Source of the DNA: Photobacterium toruni
Lineage (GTDB): Bacteria; Pseudomonadota; Gammaproteobacteria; Enterobacterales; Vibrionaceae
Assembly (NCBI RefSeq): GCF_024529955.1
Contig: NZ_AP024855.1
Location: forward strand, 868,001-932,000
DNA length: 64,000 nt
Direction of reading: 5' to 3'
The position numbers and the translations under genes were made by a program. Positions 16,706-24,610 of the stretch are shown here, piece by piece (the stretch's first letter is position 1; every line of letters begins with the position of its first letter). The notes below the pieces were generated by a model. That model worked only from the letters and a program-made list of their open reading frames with translations. It was not told where the DNA came from and did no database searches.

Positions 16706-17731
16706 CCTGATTACCACTATTTAACAGCCACTGTTAAATTATCTCCTATACTTTAAGATATTGAAGTATAGGAGTGACGTTATGCCTAAGAATTCAATCC
16801 AATTTCAGAAAGGCTTTTCTATACCCGAATTTATGCAAATGTATGGGACAGAAATTCAATGTAGAGAGCGTTTATTTAATATTCGATGGAAAAATGGTTA
16901 CGTTTGCCCTACCTGTGCTTCTAAAAGTTATTGTGAACTTAAATCGCGGTCATTATATCAATGTAATAAGTGTCACCATCAGACATCATTGACGGCAGGT
17001 ACTTTATTTTCCCATTCAAAATTACCGTTAACTACTTGGTTTTTAGCTATTTATCTCATCACACAAGATAAAAACAGTATTTCAGCATTAGAGCTAAAGC
17101 GTAAATTAGGGGTTTCTTATAACGCAGCATGGCGAATAAAACATAAGCTCATGCAAGTGATGAAAGAGCATGATGATAATCGAAAGTTAGGCAATATCGT
17201 GCAATTGGATGATGCATATATTGGAGGTAAACAAAAAGGAAAGCGAGGACGTGGTGCCAAAGGTAAAACACCTTTTGTATCAGCGATCTCTTTGAATGAA
17301 GAAGGTCATCCTATTTATATGCGGCTAAGTGTTGTTTCTTGTTTTAAAAAACAAGAAATTACAGATTGGGCTAAAAAGCATTTACAAGAAAAAACGTTAG
17401 TCATATCAGATGGTTTACCCTGTTTTAATGGTCTGTTAGCAGCAGATATTATTCATGGTTCATTACCAAAAAATGGTAAAGAACTTCACCAATATGAAGC
17501 TGCATTTTATTGGGTCGATACCATGATTGGTAACGTTAAAAATTCGATAAAAGGGACATATCACGCAATTAGAGAAAAGCATATTCCTCGTTATCTTGGT
17601 GAATTCTGTTTTCGATTTAATTATCGGTTTCGAGTTGAAGATATATTCAATACGCTAATTAAATGTGGTGCAAAATCACCACCGATGCCAGAGAAATTAT
17701 TAACGCTGGCTGAGTCTCGGTGGTAATCAGG
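16706..17731 (+). mobile_element. Complete IS1595-family element, 1026 bp
   Basis: Bounded by inverted repeats CCTGATTACCAC (16706-16717) and GTGGTAATCAGG (17720-17731) and by 8-bp direct repeats TAATTGTT. It encodes one transposase. It has inserted into the first tyrosine recombinase gene of the island, between codons for Leu304 and Asn305. It is nearly identical to the partial copy at 1-585 and in the same orientation. Confidence 0.96.
16782..17726 (+). CDS. IS1595-family transposase
   Basis: 314 aa. The N-terminal zinc ribbon has CPTCASKSYC and CNKCHHQ (about residues 44-76), followed by a helix-turn-helix-like segment (SALELKRKLGVSYNAAWRIK). Then comes an ISXO2-like catalytic domain with Asp in LDDAYIGG, Asp in ISDGLPCF and downstream acidic/His/Asn residues. 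I chose ATG 16782 because AGGAG lies seven bases upstream. The frame is complete and the element has intact ends, so it should be active. Confidence 0.93.
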   Translation: MPKNSIQFQKGFSIPEFMQMYGTEIQCRERLFNIRWKNGYVCPTCASKSYCELKSRSLYQCNKCHHQTSLTAGTLFSHSKLPLTTWFLAIYLITQDKNSISALELKRKLGVSYNAAWRIKHKLMQVMKEHDDNRKLGNIVQLDDAYIGGKQKGKRGRGAKGKTPFVSAISLNEEGHPIYMRLSVVSCFKKQEITDWAKKHLQEKTLVISDGLPCFNGLLAADIIHGSLPKNGKELHQYEAAFYWVDTMIGNVKNSIKGTYHAIREKHIPRYLGEFCFRFNYRFRVEDIFNTLIKCGAKSPPMPEKLLTLAESRW

Positions 17732-17739
17732 TAATTGTT
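17732..17739. repeat. Target duplication, right copy
   Basis: TAATTGTT, identical to 16698-16705 on the other side of the IS. Confidence 0.95.
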
Positions 17740-18643
17740 TATGTTTGAGTTTTTTTAAACGTTTTAAATAGCGCTCACTTATAGAGTAATTTTTTAGTGC
17801 TATTAGTAATTGATATGAAATTTCAATTTTTCGAGTTTTTTTATATTTTGTTTGTACACCATTGTTTAAACCAATAGTTATGGAATAACGAGATTTATTT
17901 TCTGTAAGTGGTATAGCTTGATTTATCGCATCAGTTGTTAAAGTGGATATCTCATTTATTCGCAATCCACATTGAAGCCCTAATAAACATTGTAATCGAA
18001 ATTCTATAGATTCATTTAATAGTTTATTCGCTAGTAATTTTAGATCTTCTCGACTTAATGCATTCATTGAGTTTACATTGTTTGTCTGTGCTACTTTGGG
18101 AACACGAATTCTTAAATCGCTAGTTTGAACAGTAAATTTCTTTTTTAGATGAGCGAGTTTATCGCTCCTTTTTATGTCAATGAATTCAAGACAAAATGGA
18201 GCTGCATTTTCATTTTCTATCTTGAGATAGTTGCCATGAATTGCCCAGATATAAAACTGAACGACATGGCTTAAGTAATGGTTTGCTGTTGAATGGGCTA
18301 TTGCGGTATCTTCAATGAGCGTGATTAGATGGTGTCTAAATTGATATGTAGGTTTCAGTCTTTTTATAGGAGGAAAATTATTCCATTCGAGGTTCTGCTC
18401 TTCTAGAAAAGACCAGTATAAACGTAACGCTCTTGAATAGGAGCTGAGATCTACTAAATGTTTTACTGCTTTTAGGTCAAAGAACCAGCTATTAACGATA
18501 TCTATGAATTGACCATCTTTTCCATAAAGAGTAGGTAAACAACCTAAATTTTTTCCATTTTGTGTAAAAAAAGGATGAGATGATGAGTCAAACGTTAGAG
18601 AGCTATCTGTGAATACATTTTGAGATACTATCAATTTAGCCAT
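17732..18643 (-). pseudogene. First tyrosine recombinase, N-terminal part
   Basis: Codons 1-304 of a 439-aa tyrosine recombinase (TnpA/GmtY-like). Residues 50-150 form a SAM-like core-binding domain (YSRALRLYWSFLEEQ, STANHYLSHVVQFYIW). GLQCGLRINEISTL (about 223-236) holds the box I arginine. The IS1595 element at 16706-17731 separates it from the catalytic His-Arg-His-Tyr region. Translation now runs into the IS and would give an inactive 340-aa chimera. The gene starts about 100 bases inside the island's right end, as expected for an integrase next to its attachment site. Confidence 0.92.
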
Positions 18644-18691
18644 TCTGCATCCTATCTAAATGAACACCGTTTATATTACTGTGTATTATTT

Positions 18692-18744
18692 TTCCAGAAT
18701 TGCAATAGTGTAAGAGTATTTTTTCGACACTAGTCTGTAAGAGT
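18692..18744. repeat. Right end of the island: inverted repeat and TGTAAGAGTA pair
   Basis: TTCCAGAATTGCAATAGTGTAA (positions 18692-18713 hold it) is an imperfect inverted copy of the left-end sequence at 4393-4411. TGTAAGAGTA occurs at 18709-18718 and again at 18736-18745, the second copy reaching the junction with the split host gene. They are probably binding sites for the recombinases. Confidence 0.65.
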
Positions 18745-19116
18745 AGCTAACTCGTGAATAACAATCATTCTTAAAAATTCTAACGGAGCAGTTCTAAATA
18801 CTTGAGCTATTCTAATTTCATGCTTAGCTTTCAATTTACTCCCTTGTATACGAGATACAAAAGTATGTAACCCCAAAGCATTGTGGATGGTATGAATATT
18901 TTTATCATAACCAACTTTACTGATGGCTGGTGATTTTTTTATGTTTTTTCTTTGCAAATCAATAGTATAATTATAAAGAGCTTTCTCTGTTGTAATGTTA
19001 TGTTTTTCTGGGTATTTTTTCGTTAAATACTCACCTAATTTTTTAGTTTCAATAAGTTGTTGCACTTGTTCAAGTAGTTGAGGCGAATAACCAGATAAAT
19101 ACACTAAAGTTGTCAT
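18745..19116 (-). pseudogene. 5' fragment (codons 1-124) of the split YgjP-like metallopeptidase gene
   Basis: Codons 1-124 of the host gene, ending in HELA, after which island sequence adds four unrelated codons and a stop. Codons 125-168 are at 4246-4380 on the same strand. I start it at ATG 19116 (MTTLVYLSGY), matching the intact copy, and not at the upstream in-frame ATG 19149. The second zinc-binding His is lost, so the product cannot be an active peptidase. The sequence differs at many positions from the island's copy, so the two did not arise by recent duplication. Confidence 0.93.
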
Positions 19117-19369
19117 ACAAAAAACTACGTTACATTTTGGATGATACAAGTTTATCGATAAAAGAATTAAAAAACGATAAATTTATCCTTCAGGATAATG
19201 TTATTAATAGGTCGGTTGTTAATTGACTATGGTCGCTATTCTAATTTGATGTTTTGCTTTAATTTTGTTGTTTTAGATACTGCTGAGATAACCTTATTAT
19301 TTTATAGTATCAGTGGTAAGTTGAGTTGAATCGGGTAAATAATTAACTATATCAGTAAGGATAATAACT

Positions 19370-19816
19370 GTGGGCTTAAAAATACCACCGCCAGTGCTAA
19401 CGCTGTTGGCATTATTTATCATGTATGTGTGTACTTACTTAATCCCTTTGTGGCAATTTAAACCATCATGGATTGTCGCTATACCATTTATTACTATTGC
19501 GATAGTGGTTGGCTTTTTAGCTGTATTAGCTTTAGTGAAAGCCGATACAACGATTAGCCCTTTTGTTCCGCAACAAACAGCACGATTAGTTACTCGTGGT
19601 ATATATCAATATAGCCGTAATCCAATGTATGTCAGTTTACTGCTAGTGTTAATTGCTGCAATATTTCTCTATGGTGAATTATCGACAATTTTAGGGCTCA
19701 TCATCTTTGTGTTAGTGGTTAATCACTATCAAATAAAGCCAGAAGAAAAAGTATTGTTGCAGTTGTTTGGTGAAGATTATGTACAATATTGTCGCCAAGT
19801 AAGACGGTGGTTTTGA
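19370..19816 (+). CDS. Isoprenylcysteine carboxyl methyltransferase-like membrane protein
   Basis: A 148-aa protein with about four membrane helices (from residues 8, 34, 84 and 103). It carries the family signature RLVTRGIYQYSRNPMYVS followed by HYQIKPEEKVLLQLFGEDYVQYCRQVRRW at the end. Bacterial members of the ICMT/PEMT superfamily methylate unknown acceptors using S-adenosylmethionine. The start is GTG 19370 with AAGG nine bases upstream. Immediate neighbours give no pathway hint; mog follows 118 bases later on the same strand. Confidence 0.82.
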   Translation: MGLKIPPPVLTLLALFIMYVCTYLIPLWQFKPSWIVAIPFITIAIVVGFLAVLALVKADTTISPFVPQQTARLVTRGIYQYSRNPMYVSLLLVLIAAIFLYGELSTILGLIIFVLVVNHYQIKPEEKVLLQLFGEDYVQYCRQVRRWF

Positions 19817-19934
19817 GCGCTAGTTATCTTAGATTTTCATCGACCTGTCGATTTTCATATATTGAGTCGTTATTGATGGTGATGTAAATGTTACTATTCA
19901 GGGGAAGATTGATTTTAAGAGAATGAGGCAACAC

Positions 19935-20468
19935 ATGAGTAAAGCAAAAATTGGTATCGTAACCGTTAGTGATCGCGCAAGTGCTGGTATTTATGATGAT
20001 ATTTCAGGCCAAGCAATTATTGATACATTAAATGATTATCTTACCTCTGAGTGGGAGCCTATTTATAAAGTCATTCCTGATGAACAGGATGTGATTGAAG
20101 CAACATTAATTGAGATGACAGACGTACAGCAATGTAGTCTCGTTGTTACAACGGGCGGAACAGGTCCAGCAAAGCGTGATGTAACACCAGAAGCAACAGA
20201 AGCTGTTTGTGATCGTATGATGCCTGGTTTTGGTGAGCTAATGCGCGCTGAATCATTAAAGTTTGTACCAACAGCCATTTTATCACGTCAAACGGCAGGC
20301 TTGCGTGGTGATAGTTTAATCGTAAATTTACCAGGTAAACCAAAATCTATTCGTGAATGTTTAGATGCTGTTTTCCCTGCTATTCCATATTGTATTGATT
20401 TAATGAATGGACCATTTCTAACATGTAATGAAGCCGTTATTAAACCTTTCCGACCTAAAAATAAATAA
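19935..20468 (+). CDS. mog: Molybdopterin adenylyltransferase
   Basis: 177 aa. It activates molybdopterin by adenylation before molybdate insertion during molybdenum cofactor synthesis. The start of the MoaB/Mog fold is clear (KIGIVTVSDRASAGIYDD), followed by the nucleotide-binding TTGGTGPAKRDVTPEAT and the GDSLIVNLPGKP loop. The length fits Mog rather than the shorter MoaB. I chose ATG 19935 (MSKAKIG), with an in-frame ATG 12 bases earlier as the alternative. A strong UUCG terminator follows. Confidence 0.9.
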   Translation: MSKAKIGIVTVSDRASAGIYDDISGQAIIDTLNDYLTSEWEPIYKVIPDEQDVIEATLIEMTDVQQCSLVVTTGGTGPAKRDVTPEATEAVCDRMMPGFGELMRAESLKFVPTAILSRQTAGLRGDSLIVNLPGKPKSIRECLDAVFPAIPYCIDLMNGPFLTCNEAVIKPFRPKNK

Positions 20469-20494
20469 ATATATTTTTATATATGACACTACTT

Positions 20495-20521
20495 AGCGAT
20501 ACTTCGGTATCGCTTTTTTTA
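20495..20521 (+). terminator. Terminator of mog
   Basis: AGCGATAC-TTCG-GTATCGCT followed by TTTTTTT: a perfect eight-base stem with a UUCG-type tetraloop. Confidence 0.92.
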
Positions 20522-20678
20522 TTGTTGATAAATTGAATAGAGGTCACAAAAAGAGTAAATAATAGCCAGTGTAATATTAATAACATTTAGTTTGTGAATT
20601 GTTTTTATGGATTAATTGTAATATTCTCATGAAAATTTAATTATTAGCTGCATGAAATTGTAATACATAGGTTTGAAT

Positions 20679-20969
20679 ATGGACGTTAAACAAAGTTGGG
20701 GTTTTATTTCGGTTTCTTTAGGTGTAATTTCTCTTCTATGGAGTGTTATGTCACTGAGTGGCATGATAGGTCAAGAGCATATCTTTACTGAAATGGGCGC
20801 GTTTCTTAATCTCGCTGGCTCTGATTTGTATCACAATACATATGCAGAAAATATATTAGCTGTTGATAAAGATAAAAATATTATTGTTTTACTCGCTGGA
20901 ATATGTATGGCTGTTATTGGCTCATTATTACTGAAGCGTTATCCTCGAAAATCACCTCGAATATTGTAG
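20679..20969 (+). CDS. Small two-helix membrane protein
   Basis: 96 aa from ATG 20679 (an upstream TTG at 20673 also fits). Hydrophobic helices lie at about residues 9-30 (GFISVSLGVISLLWSVMSL) and 68-85 (IIVLLAGICMAVIGSLLL), with a polar loop between and a basic tail (KRYPRKSPR), suggesting both ends are cytoplasmic. Family not recognised. It is followed by two hairpins. No operon partner. Confidence 0.55.
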   Translation: MDVKQSWGFISVSLGVISLLWSVMSLSGMIGQEHIFTEMGAFLNLAGSDLYHNTYAENILAVDKDKNIIVLLAGICMAVIGSLLLKRYPRKSPRIL

Positions 20970-20999
20970 TTATCATTTTATACTAAATTAGACTATTTT

Positions 21000-21037
21000 A
21001 TTATGGTTAGTATAGAAACGACATTGCTAACCATAAT
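21000..21037 (+). terminator. Long-stem hairpin after the small membrane protein
   Basis: ATTATGGTTAG pairs perfectly with CTAACCATAAT across a 16-base loop. T-tract is absent; it may protect the 3' end or act with the hairpin at 21056. Confidence 0.5.
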
Positions 21038-21055
21038 ACTAATAATGACAGGAAC

Positions 21056-21084
21056 AATAACGGAATAGATAACCGTTATTTTTT
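21056..21084 (+). terminator. Rho-independent terminator
   Basis: AATAACGG/CCGTTATT stem followed by TTTTT, on the plus strand after the small membrane protein gene. Confidence 0.7.
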
Positions 21085-21123
21085 ATTAAAAAACGTAAAT
21101 ACTTTTATTTGTTAGCGTTAAAA

Positions 21124-21152
21124 GCCTCTCTATTATATTTAATAGGCAGAGG
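21124..21152 (-). terminator. Terminator of the creA-like gene
   Basis: On the minus strand GCCTCTgcCTATTA pairs with TAATAGAGAGGC and is followed by TTTTAA, 16 bases past the stop of the creA-like gene. Confidence 0.7.
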
Positions 21153-21167
21153 CTACATTATTAATTC

Positions 21168-21659
21168 TTATTTGTTGTCTACATTTTCATTTTCTGTTGG
21201 TGAAACATAAGCCTTTGTGCCCCATAATGGTACGGTTGATAAGCTATGTTTATAACTGCCAGTGGTCGTTTTTGTGGAGTATGATAAATACATCAATGTT
21301 TCTGATTGGGGATCATAAATACGGCGTATTTTCATTGTCTTAAAGAAAATACTTTTAGATTTTTTAAAGACAACTTCACCTGATTTTGATTTATCTATTT
21401 TAGCTATCATCTCTGGAGTTATTTCACCCGTTTGACGACATGAAATTGATGAGTCTGAAGGATCCGCTAAACTTAAATCAGCTTCAATACTCGCGATATG
21501 GCAAGTAACGCCAGGTACAATAGGATCAATTAATGTATTGAGCTTAATATCTTTAGTTGTAAACATACCTAAAGACACATCACCAACTTCATTATCAGAA
21601 CAACCATTTAGAGTAAATGCAATAGCAAGCGCCCCTGCAACCGTTAATATCTTTTTCAT
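21168..21659 (-). CDS. CreA family lipoprotein
   Basis: 163 aa. A signal peptide with a lipobox (LNGC, Cys at about residue 20) points to a lipoprotein. The mature part has the CreA pattern VGDVSLGMFTTKDIKLNTLIDPIVPGVTCHIA and a later SISCRQTG, keeping the paired cysteines of the family. CreA proteins are conserved periplasmic proteins of unknown function. The C-terminal tail is longer than in E. coli. It is monocistronic. Confidence 0.82.
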   Translation of the reverse strand: MKKILTVAGALAIAFTLNGCSDNEVGDVSLGMFTTKDIKLNTLIDPIVPGVTCHIASIEADLSLADPSDSSISCRQTGEITPEMIAKIDKSKSGEVVFKKSKSIFFKTMKIRRIYDPQSETLMYLSYSTKTTTGSYKHSLSTVPLWGTKAYVSPTENENVDNK

Positions 21660-22048
21660 ATAATCCTTCCCCCTGCTTAAAGAATAAAGTGACTAAAAAT
21701 TTTAAATTATAGTTTGTTATTATTGTGGTTAGTTATACTCGAAATTGAAATTATTTTCATTATACAGTTTCAAAATTGCAATGTGTCCTCATAAAATACA
21801 ACAAGCTAATTGTAAATAAAATAAATATGATAAATTTTAACATAACGATATTTTGTTTTTAACTTTTTGATAAATAATGGTTATTTTATTTTTTTCGCTG
21901 AAGTGTAACATTGATTTTTTAGACGAATGATAAGTTTTATTAAAAATAGGCTTTTCAATTATGAAAATAACACATAGGATGAATGTAACAGCAATGTTAT
22001 TATAATAATTATCAACGGATGATTATTACTGATTATGAGGAGGATATG
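21660..22048. other. AT-rich divergent intergenic region
   Basis: About 390 bases between the leftward creA-like gene and the rightward 112-aa gene. It holds both promoters; apart from A/T tracts I see no strong palindrome or ORF. Confidence 0.5.
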
Positions 22049-22384
22049 ATGTCAAATATTCTTGCTTTTCCAGTAAAAGAACAGCCTCGAGATCGTACAC
22101 CGTTAGAATTAATTGTTGAACAAGAATTGTTGGATTTAGGCGCTGATAGTTACATGATAGATGTTGTTATTGAGCGAATGGAAAAATTTTTAGAATTAGC
22201 TTCATTTGAGTTTGATTTGAAAATGAAAGTTTCTAAAAATTGTTTAGATGAAATGCACCAGAATGTATTTCCCGTTATTTCTGATATGCAGGAATCAATG
22301 CGAAACACCATGAATGATATGTTAACTGAGCGTGTACTGCATGAAATTCGTTTATATAATTTAGAAAGGCATGCAGTTAAATAA
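22049..22384 (+). CDS. Conserved helical protein of unknown function
   Basis: 111-aa acidic protein, probably all helical (LIVEQELLDLGADSYMIDVVIERMEKFLEL and later amphipathic helices). The start is set by AGGAGG (22037-22043) five bases before ATG 22049; an in-frame ATG three bases earlier and one at 22019 are possible. Family not recognised; it looks like a Vibrionaceae-type small cytosolic protein. It ends with a terminator and has no partner. Confidence 0.6.
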   Translation: MSNILAFPVKEQPRDRTPLELIVEQELLDLGADSYMIDVVIERMEKFLELASFEFDLKMKVSKNCLDEMHQNVFPVISDMQESMRNTMNDMLTERVLHEIRLYNLERHAVK

Positions 22385-22436
22385 TTTATGTTTCTACTTT
22401 ATGTTCTTATAGTTAACACTGTAAATTATAAATAAT

Positions 22437-22470
22437 GCCGCTGATCAATATATTTTGACAGCGGCTTTTT
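22437..22470 (+). terminator. Rho-independent terminator
   Basis: GCCGCTG and CAGCGGC pair across a 15-base loop and are followed by TTTTT. It overlaps the 3' end of the convergent DUF2157 gene by only a few bases. Confidence 0.85.
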
Positions 22471-22471
22471 A

Positions 22472-23512
22472 TTAACTTTTATTCCCTAATTGCCAAATTT
22501 TTTCTGCACGACTGCCTATTCCCCAAAAACTGAACGCCAAAATTGCAAAAAAGAGGGCTTTATATAAGGTGTCCCAGAAATATTCAAAATAACGACTATA
22601 GAGGCACAACAATAAAAAAATAATGCCAAAAGCTCGAATTAAAGAATTATTATATTTAATACCATAAAAAATCGCACCTAGTGTGATCAAGAGCATCGCA
22701 ACACTCCAGCCCCATAGGTCAATCTGTTGTATGTTTGACCAAGCCCGTAAACTGTCGTAATTACCAAAAATAGTTAGCATCCATAATGCAGTAAAGAAAT
22801 AGCTTAGTCCTATAAATAAGGTAGCTTCTTTCGCAAAATAGAATCGATTGTGAGGCTTAAAGAGAGCACTTAATCCTATAATCATCATTCCTACAAAAAT
22901 AAATCGTAATGGAATATTCATTCCCCAAAAAAGGTAATGGTTGTGTGTGAGATAAGAGGTTTCAGTTAGAACCCATAAACCAATACTTAATAAAGAAAAT
23001 AGCCATACTAAAACAGAGCGCAGTTGAAGCCCAATAATCACATAAACAACCGTTGGAATAAGAATAAAAATACTATCACGCCAATGTGATGCTAAAGCTG
23101 TATGACTTAGAAAACCACTTGCTACTGCTGTTATGAGCACTCCAAAAAAGAACATCGCTTCATTACTCACTGTCTTTTCTGGATAGCGTTGACGGCGTTT
23201 GACACCAAAGTAAAATAAAAGCCCAGCCAAGACAGCACTTAACACTGTTAATACGCTTGCTGGTGTGTTGATGAGACGTGAAATTAATGCGATGAGATAG
23301 TCATCTGCGACTAATAAGATAACAGAAAGAATAAAGCAGGCGATAGCAACCCAAAAGGAATAAACCGCAAGGAGTTTCCAATCAAAATTAATGACATGAT
23401 AGCTTTGACGCAGTTGCTGTGCTTGCTGGGGCGCTATTAATTGTTGCTGCTGCCACTGCGTGATTGTATTGTTAAGGAGTTGCGCTTGACGCTTATTGAC
23501 TTTTATATCCAT
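22472..23512 (-). CDS. DUF2157 family membrane protein
   Basis: 346 aa. A polar N-terminal segment rich in Gln (NTITQWQQQQLIAPQQAQQLRQSY, residues 15-38) matches the start of DUF2157 proteins. It is followed by about nine to ten membrane helices from residue 48 to 335. Function of the family is unknown. The gene is monocistronic and reads away from the DUF1289 gene. Confidence 0.8.
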   Translation of the reverse strand: MDIKVNKRQAQLLNNTITQWQQQQLIAPQQAQQLRQSYHVINFDWKLLAVYSFWVAIACFILSVILLVADDYLIALISRLINTPASVLTVLSAVLAGLLFYFGVKRRQRYPEKTVSNEAMFFFGVLITAVASGFLSHTALASHWRDSIFILIPTVVYVIIGLQLRSVLVWLFSLLSIGLWVLTETSYLTHNHYLFWGMNIPLRFIFVGMMIIGLSALFKPHNRFYFAKEATLFIGLSYFFTALWMLTIFGNYDSLRAWSNIQQIDLWGWSVAMLLITLGAIFYGIKYNNSLIRAFGIIFLLLCLYSRYFEYFWDTLYKALFFAILAFSFWGIGSRAEKIWQLGNKS

Positions 23513-23662
23513 ATTTATTCCAGTGAGTATTTATCGCGAATGAGCATTAGATGCTCTTATCGTTAAGTGGTAGCCGTTGCAGTGGTCAAGTGACTTACGC
23601 TGGTATGCAATCGTGAAGTAAAACGGGCCATGGATTTATGGTGCAGCGATATTTGTGAAAAA

Positions 23663-23968
23663 TTATAAGGTGGGCCTTAATGATAAGCATTGTCGACAAA
23701 GGCAATTATTGAGTGAATCTGTTACTGTTTGGCGGGGCTCAATATCAAAACACCAGCACGTCGATTTTCCTGCTTGAATATCACATTGTGCAGGTTGTAA
23801 GCATTGTGGACATTGGTGGGTCGATTTAATTGCTTTAATCTCGGCCATTATTGCCAATTGTTGTTGTTCTGGATAGGCTATCCAGTGGCTGATTTCGGTC
23901 ATTGTTCGTAAGCAGCCACTGCAAATGCCAGCATTATTTTTACATTTAGCAACACAGGGTGATTTCAC
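23663..23968 (-). CDS. DUF1289 / cysteine-rich CWC protein
   Basis: 101 aa with 14 cysteines. The N-terminal part (SPCVAKCKNNAGICSGCLRTMTEISHW, residues 3-29) is a DUF1289 domain. The C-terminal part (CPQCLQPAQCDI, CWCFDI, CLCRQCL) is a CWC-type cysteine-rich domain. Both probably bind zinc or an iron-sulfur cluster. Fusions of the two occur in Vibrionaceae. The function is unknown. Confidence 0.82.
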   Translation of the reverse strand: MKSPCVAKCKNNAGICSGCLRTMTEISHWIAYPEQQQLAIMAEIKAIKSTHQCPQCLQPAQCDIQAGKSTCWCFDIEPRQTVTDSLNNCLCRQCLSLRPTL

Positions 23969-24070
23969 GGTTAATACCTATTAATACGTAGTGCAAGTTA
24001 CCTGTATGCTAACGATTAATAAGTATAAATACTACTCTCCCAGATATTATAAACGGTCATTAAGGGGCCT

Positions 24071-24610
24071 TTAACAGGCAACTTGTTTGAATAATTCATA
24101 AATCGCAATATTATCTTGTGCAATGTGATGACTTGGAATTGTTAATGTTGATACATTCTTCATACCGATTTTTAGCATGACATTTTCAGGTCCTGAAACT
24201 GCTTTTAGATGCCGACCATATAGGTGGTCTAAATTAAGCTTATTAAAGCCAAACTCTTTAATGCGTTCAACGGCTTCAGTACAATAACCTTGCCCCCAGA
24301 AAGGAACGCCAATCCAATAGCCGAGTTGTGCGCTGTGTTGATTAATATTTTCTAAGCCAGCACAACCTATAAGTTGATGGTTACTTTTTAGTGTAATGGC
24401 AAAAATAGCAGACTGATGGCTATGCCAACCCGCTAAGTGTTTACCTATCCATTTTCCGGCTAATCCATCAGAATAAGGATGTGGAACACTGATAGTACCG
24501 TTAGCAATATCAACATTGCCAGCTAGTCGTTGTATTTTTGTTGCATCCGATAATTCTAAAGGCCGAAGAATTAAGCGTTCAGTTGTTAACAGTGGTTGAT
24601 TTTTGTTCAT
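24071..24610 (-). CDS. GNAT family N-acetyltransferase (RimJ/RimL-like)
   Basis: 179 aa with the typical start TERLILRPLELSDATKI, the acetyl-CoA segment LGYWIGVPFWGQGYCTEAVERI and the late ENVMLKIGMK helix seen in RimJ/RimL-like enzymes. It transfers an acetyl group from acetyl-CoA to an amine; the substrate is unknown, likely a protein N-terminus or a small molecule. Length and frame are normal. Confidence 0.85.
   Translation of the reverse strand: MNKNQPLLTTERLILRPLELSDATKIQRLAGNVDIANGTISVPHPYSDGLAGKWIGKHLAGWHSHQSAIFAITLKSNHQLIGCAGLENINQHSAQLGYWIGVPFWGQGYCTEAVERIKEFGFNKLNLDHLYGRHLKAVSGPENVMLKIGMKNVSTLTIPSHHIAQDNIAIYELFKQVAC

Larger units (their letters stand above)
4381..18744. mobile_element. 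14.36-kb integrated island with recombinase module and defence-like cargo
   Basis: The limits are set by the split YgjP-like gene on each side. The island runs from its left terminal repeats through a spare copy of the target gene, a PIN-domain protein, a membrane protein, a DUF4209 protein, a helicase tail and a ParB-nuclease fusion, to a leftward recombination module at the right end. No direct repeat of the target is obvious at the junctions. This is as known for Tn554-type elements, where the bases next to one end come from the donor site. Composition is strikingly AT-rich from about 10.7 to 16.7 kb. The first recombinase is broken by an IS, so the island is probably immobile now. Confidence 0.9.

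Noticed and set aside
1-17731. Composite transposon formed by the two IS1595 copies
   Set aside because: The internal DNA has its own separate island with different ends, and the right IS carries its own 8-bp duplication, so it inserted alone.
17621-18643. A 340-aa recombinase ending in LPDYHRDSASV
   Set aside because: Its last 36 or so codons are read from the antisense strand of the inserted IS; it is the broken N-terminal part of the 439-aa recombinase.
4592-19116. Recent duplication of the YgjP-like gene by inversion
   Set aside because: The two copies differ at many positions, and the split copy is explained by insertion of the island rather than by inversion.
18730-19149. A 139-aa protein starting MYHPKCN at the right edge of the island
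   Set aside because: The real start is the inner ATG at 19116, as in the intact copy. The last four codons come from the island, so it is a truncated gene and not a new protein.
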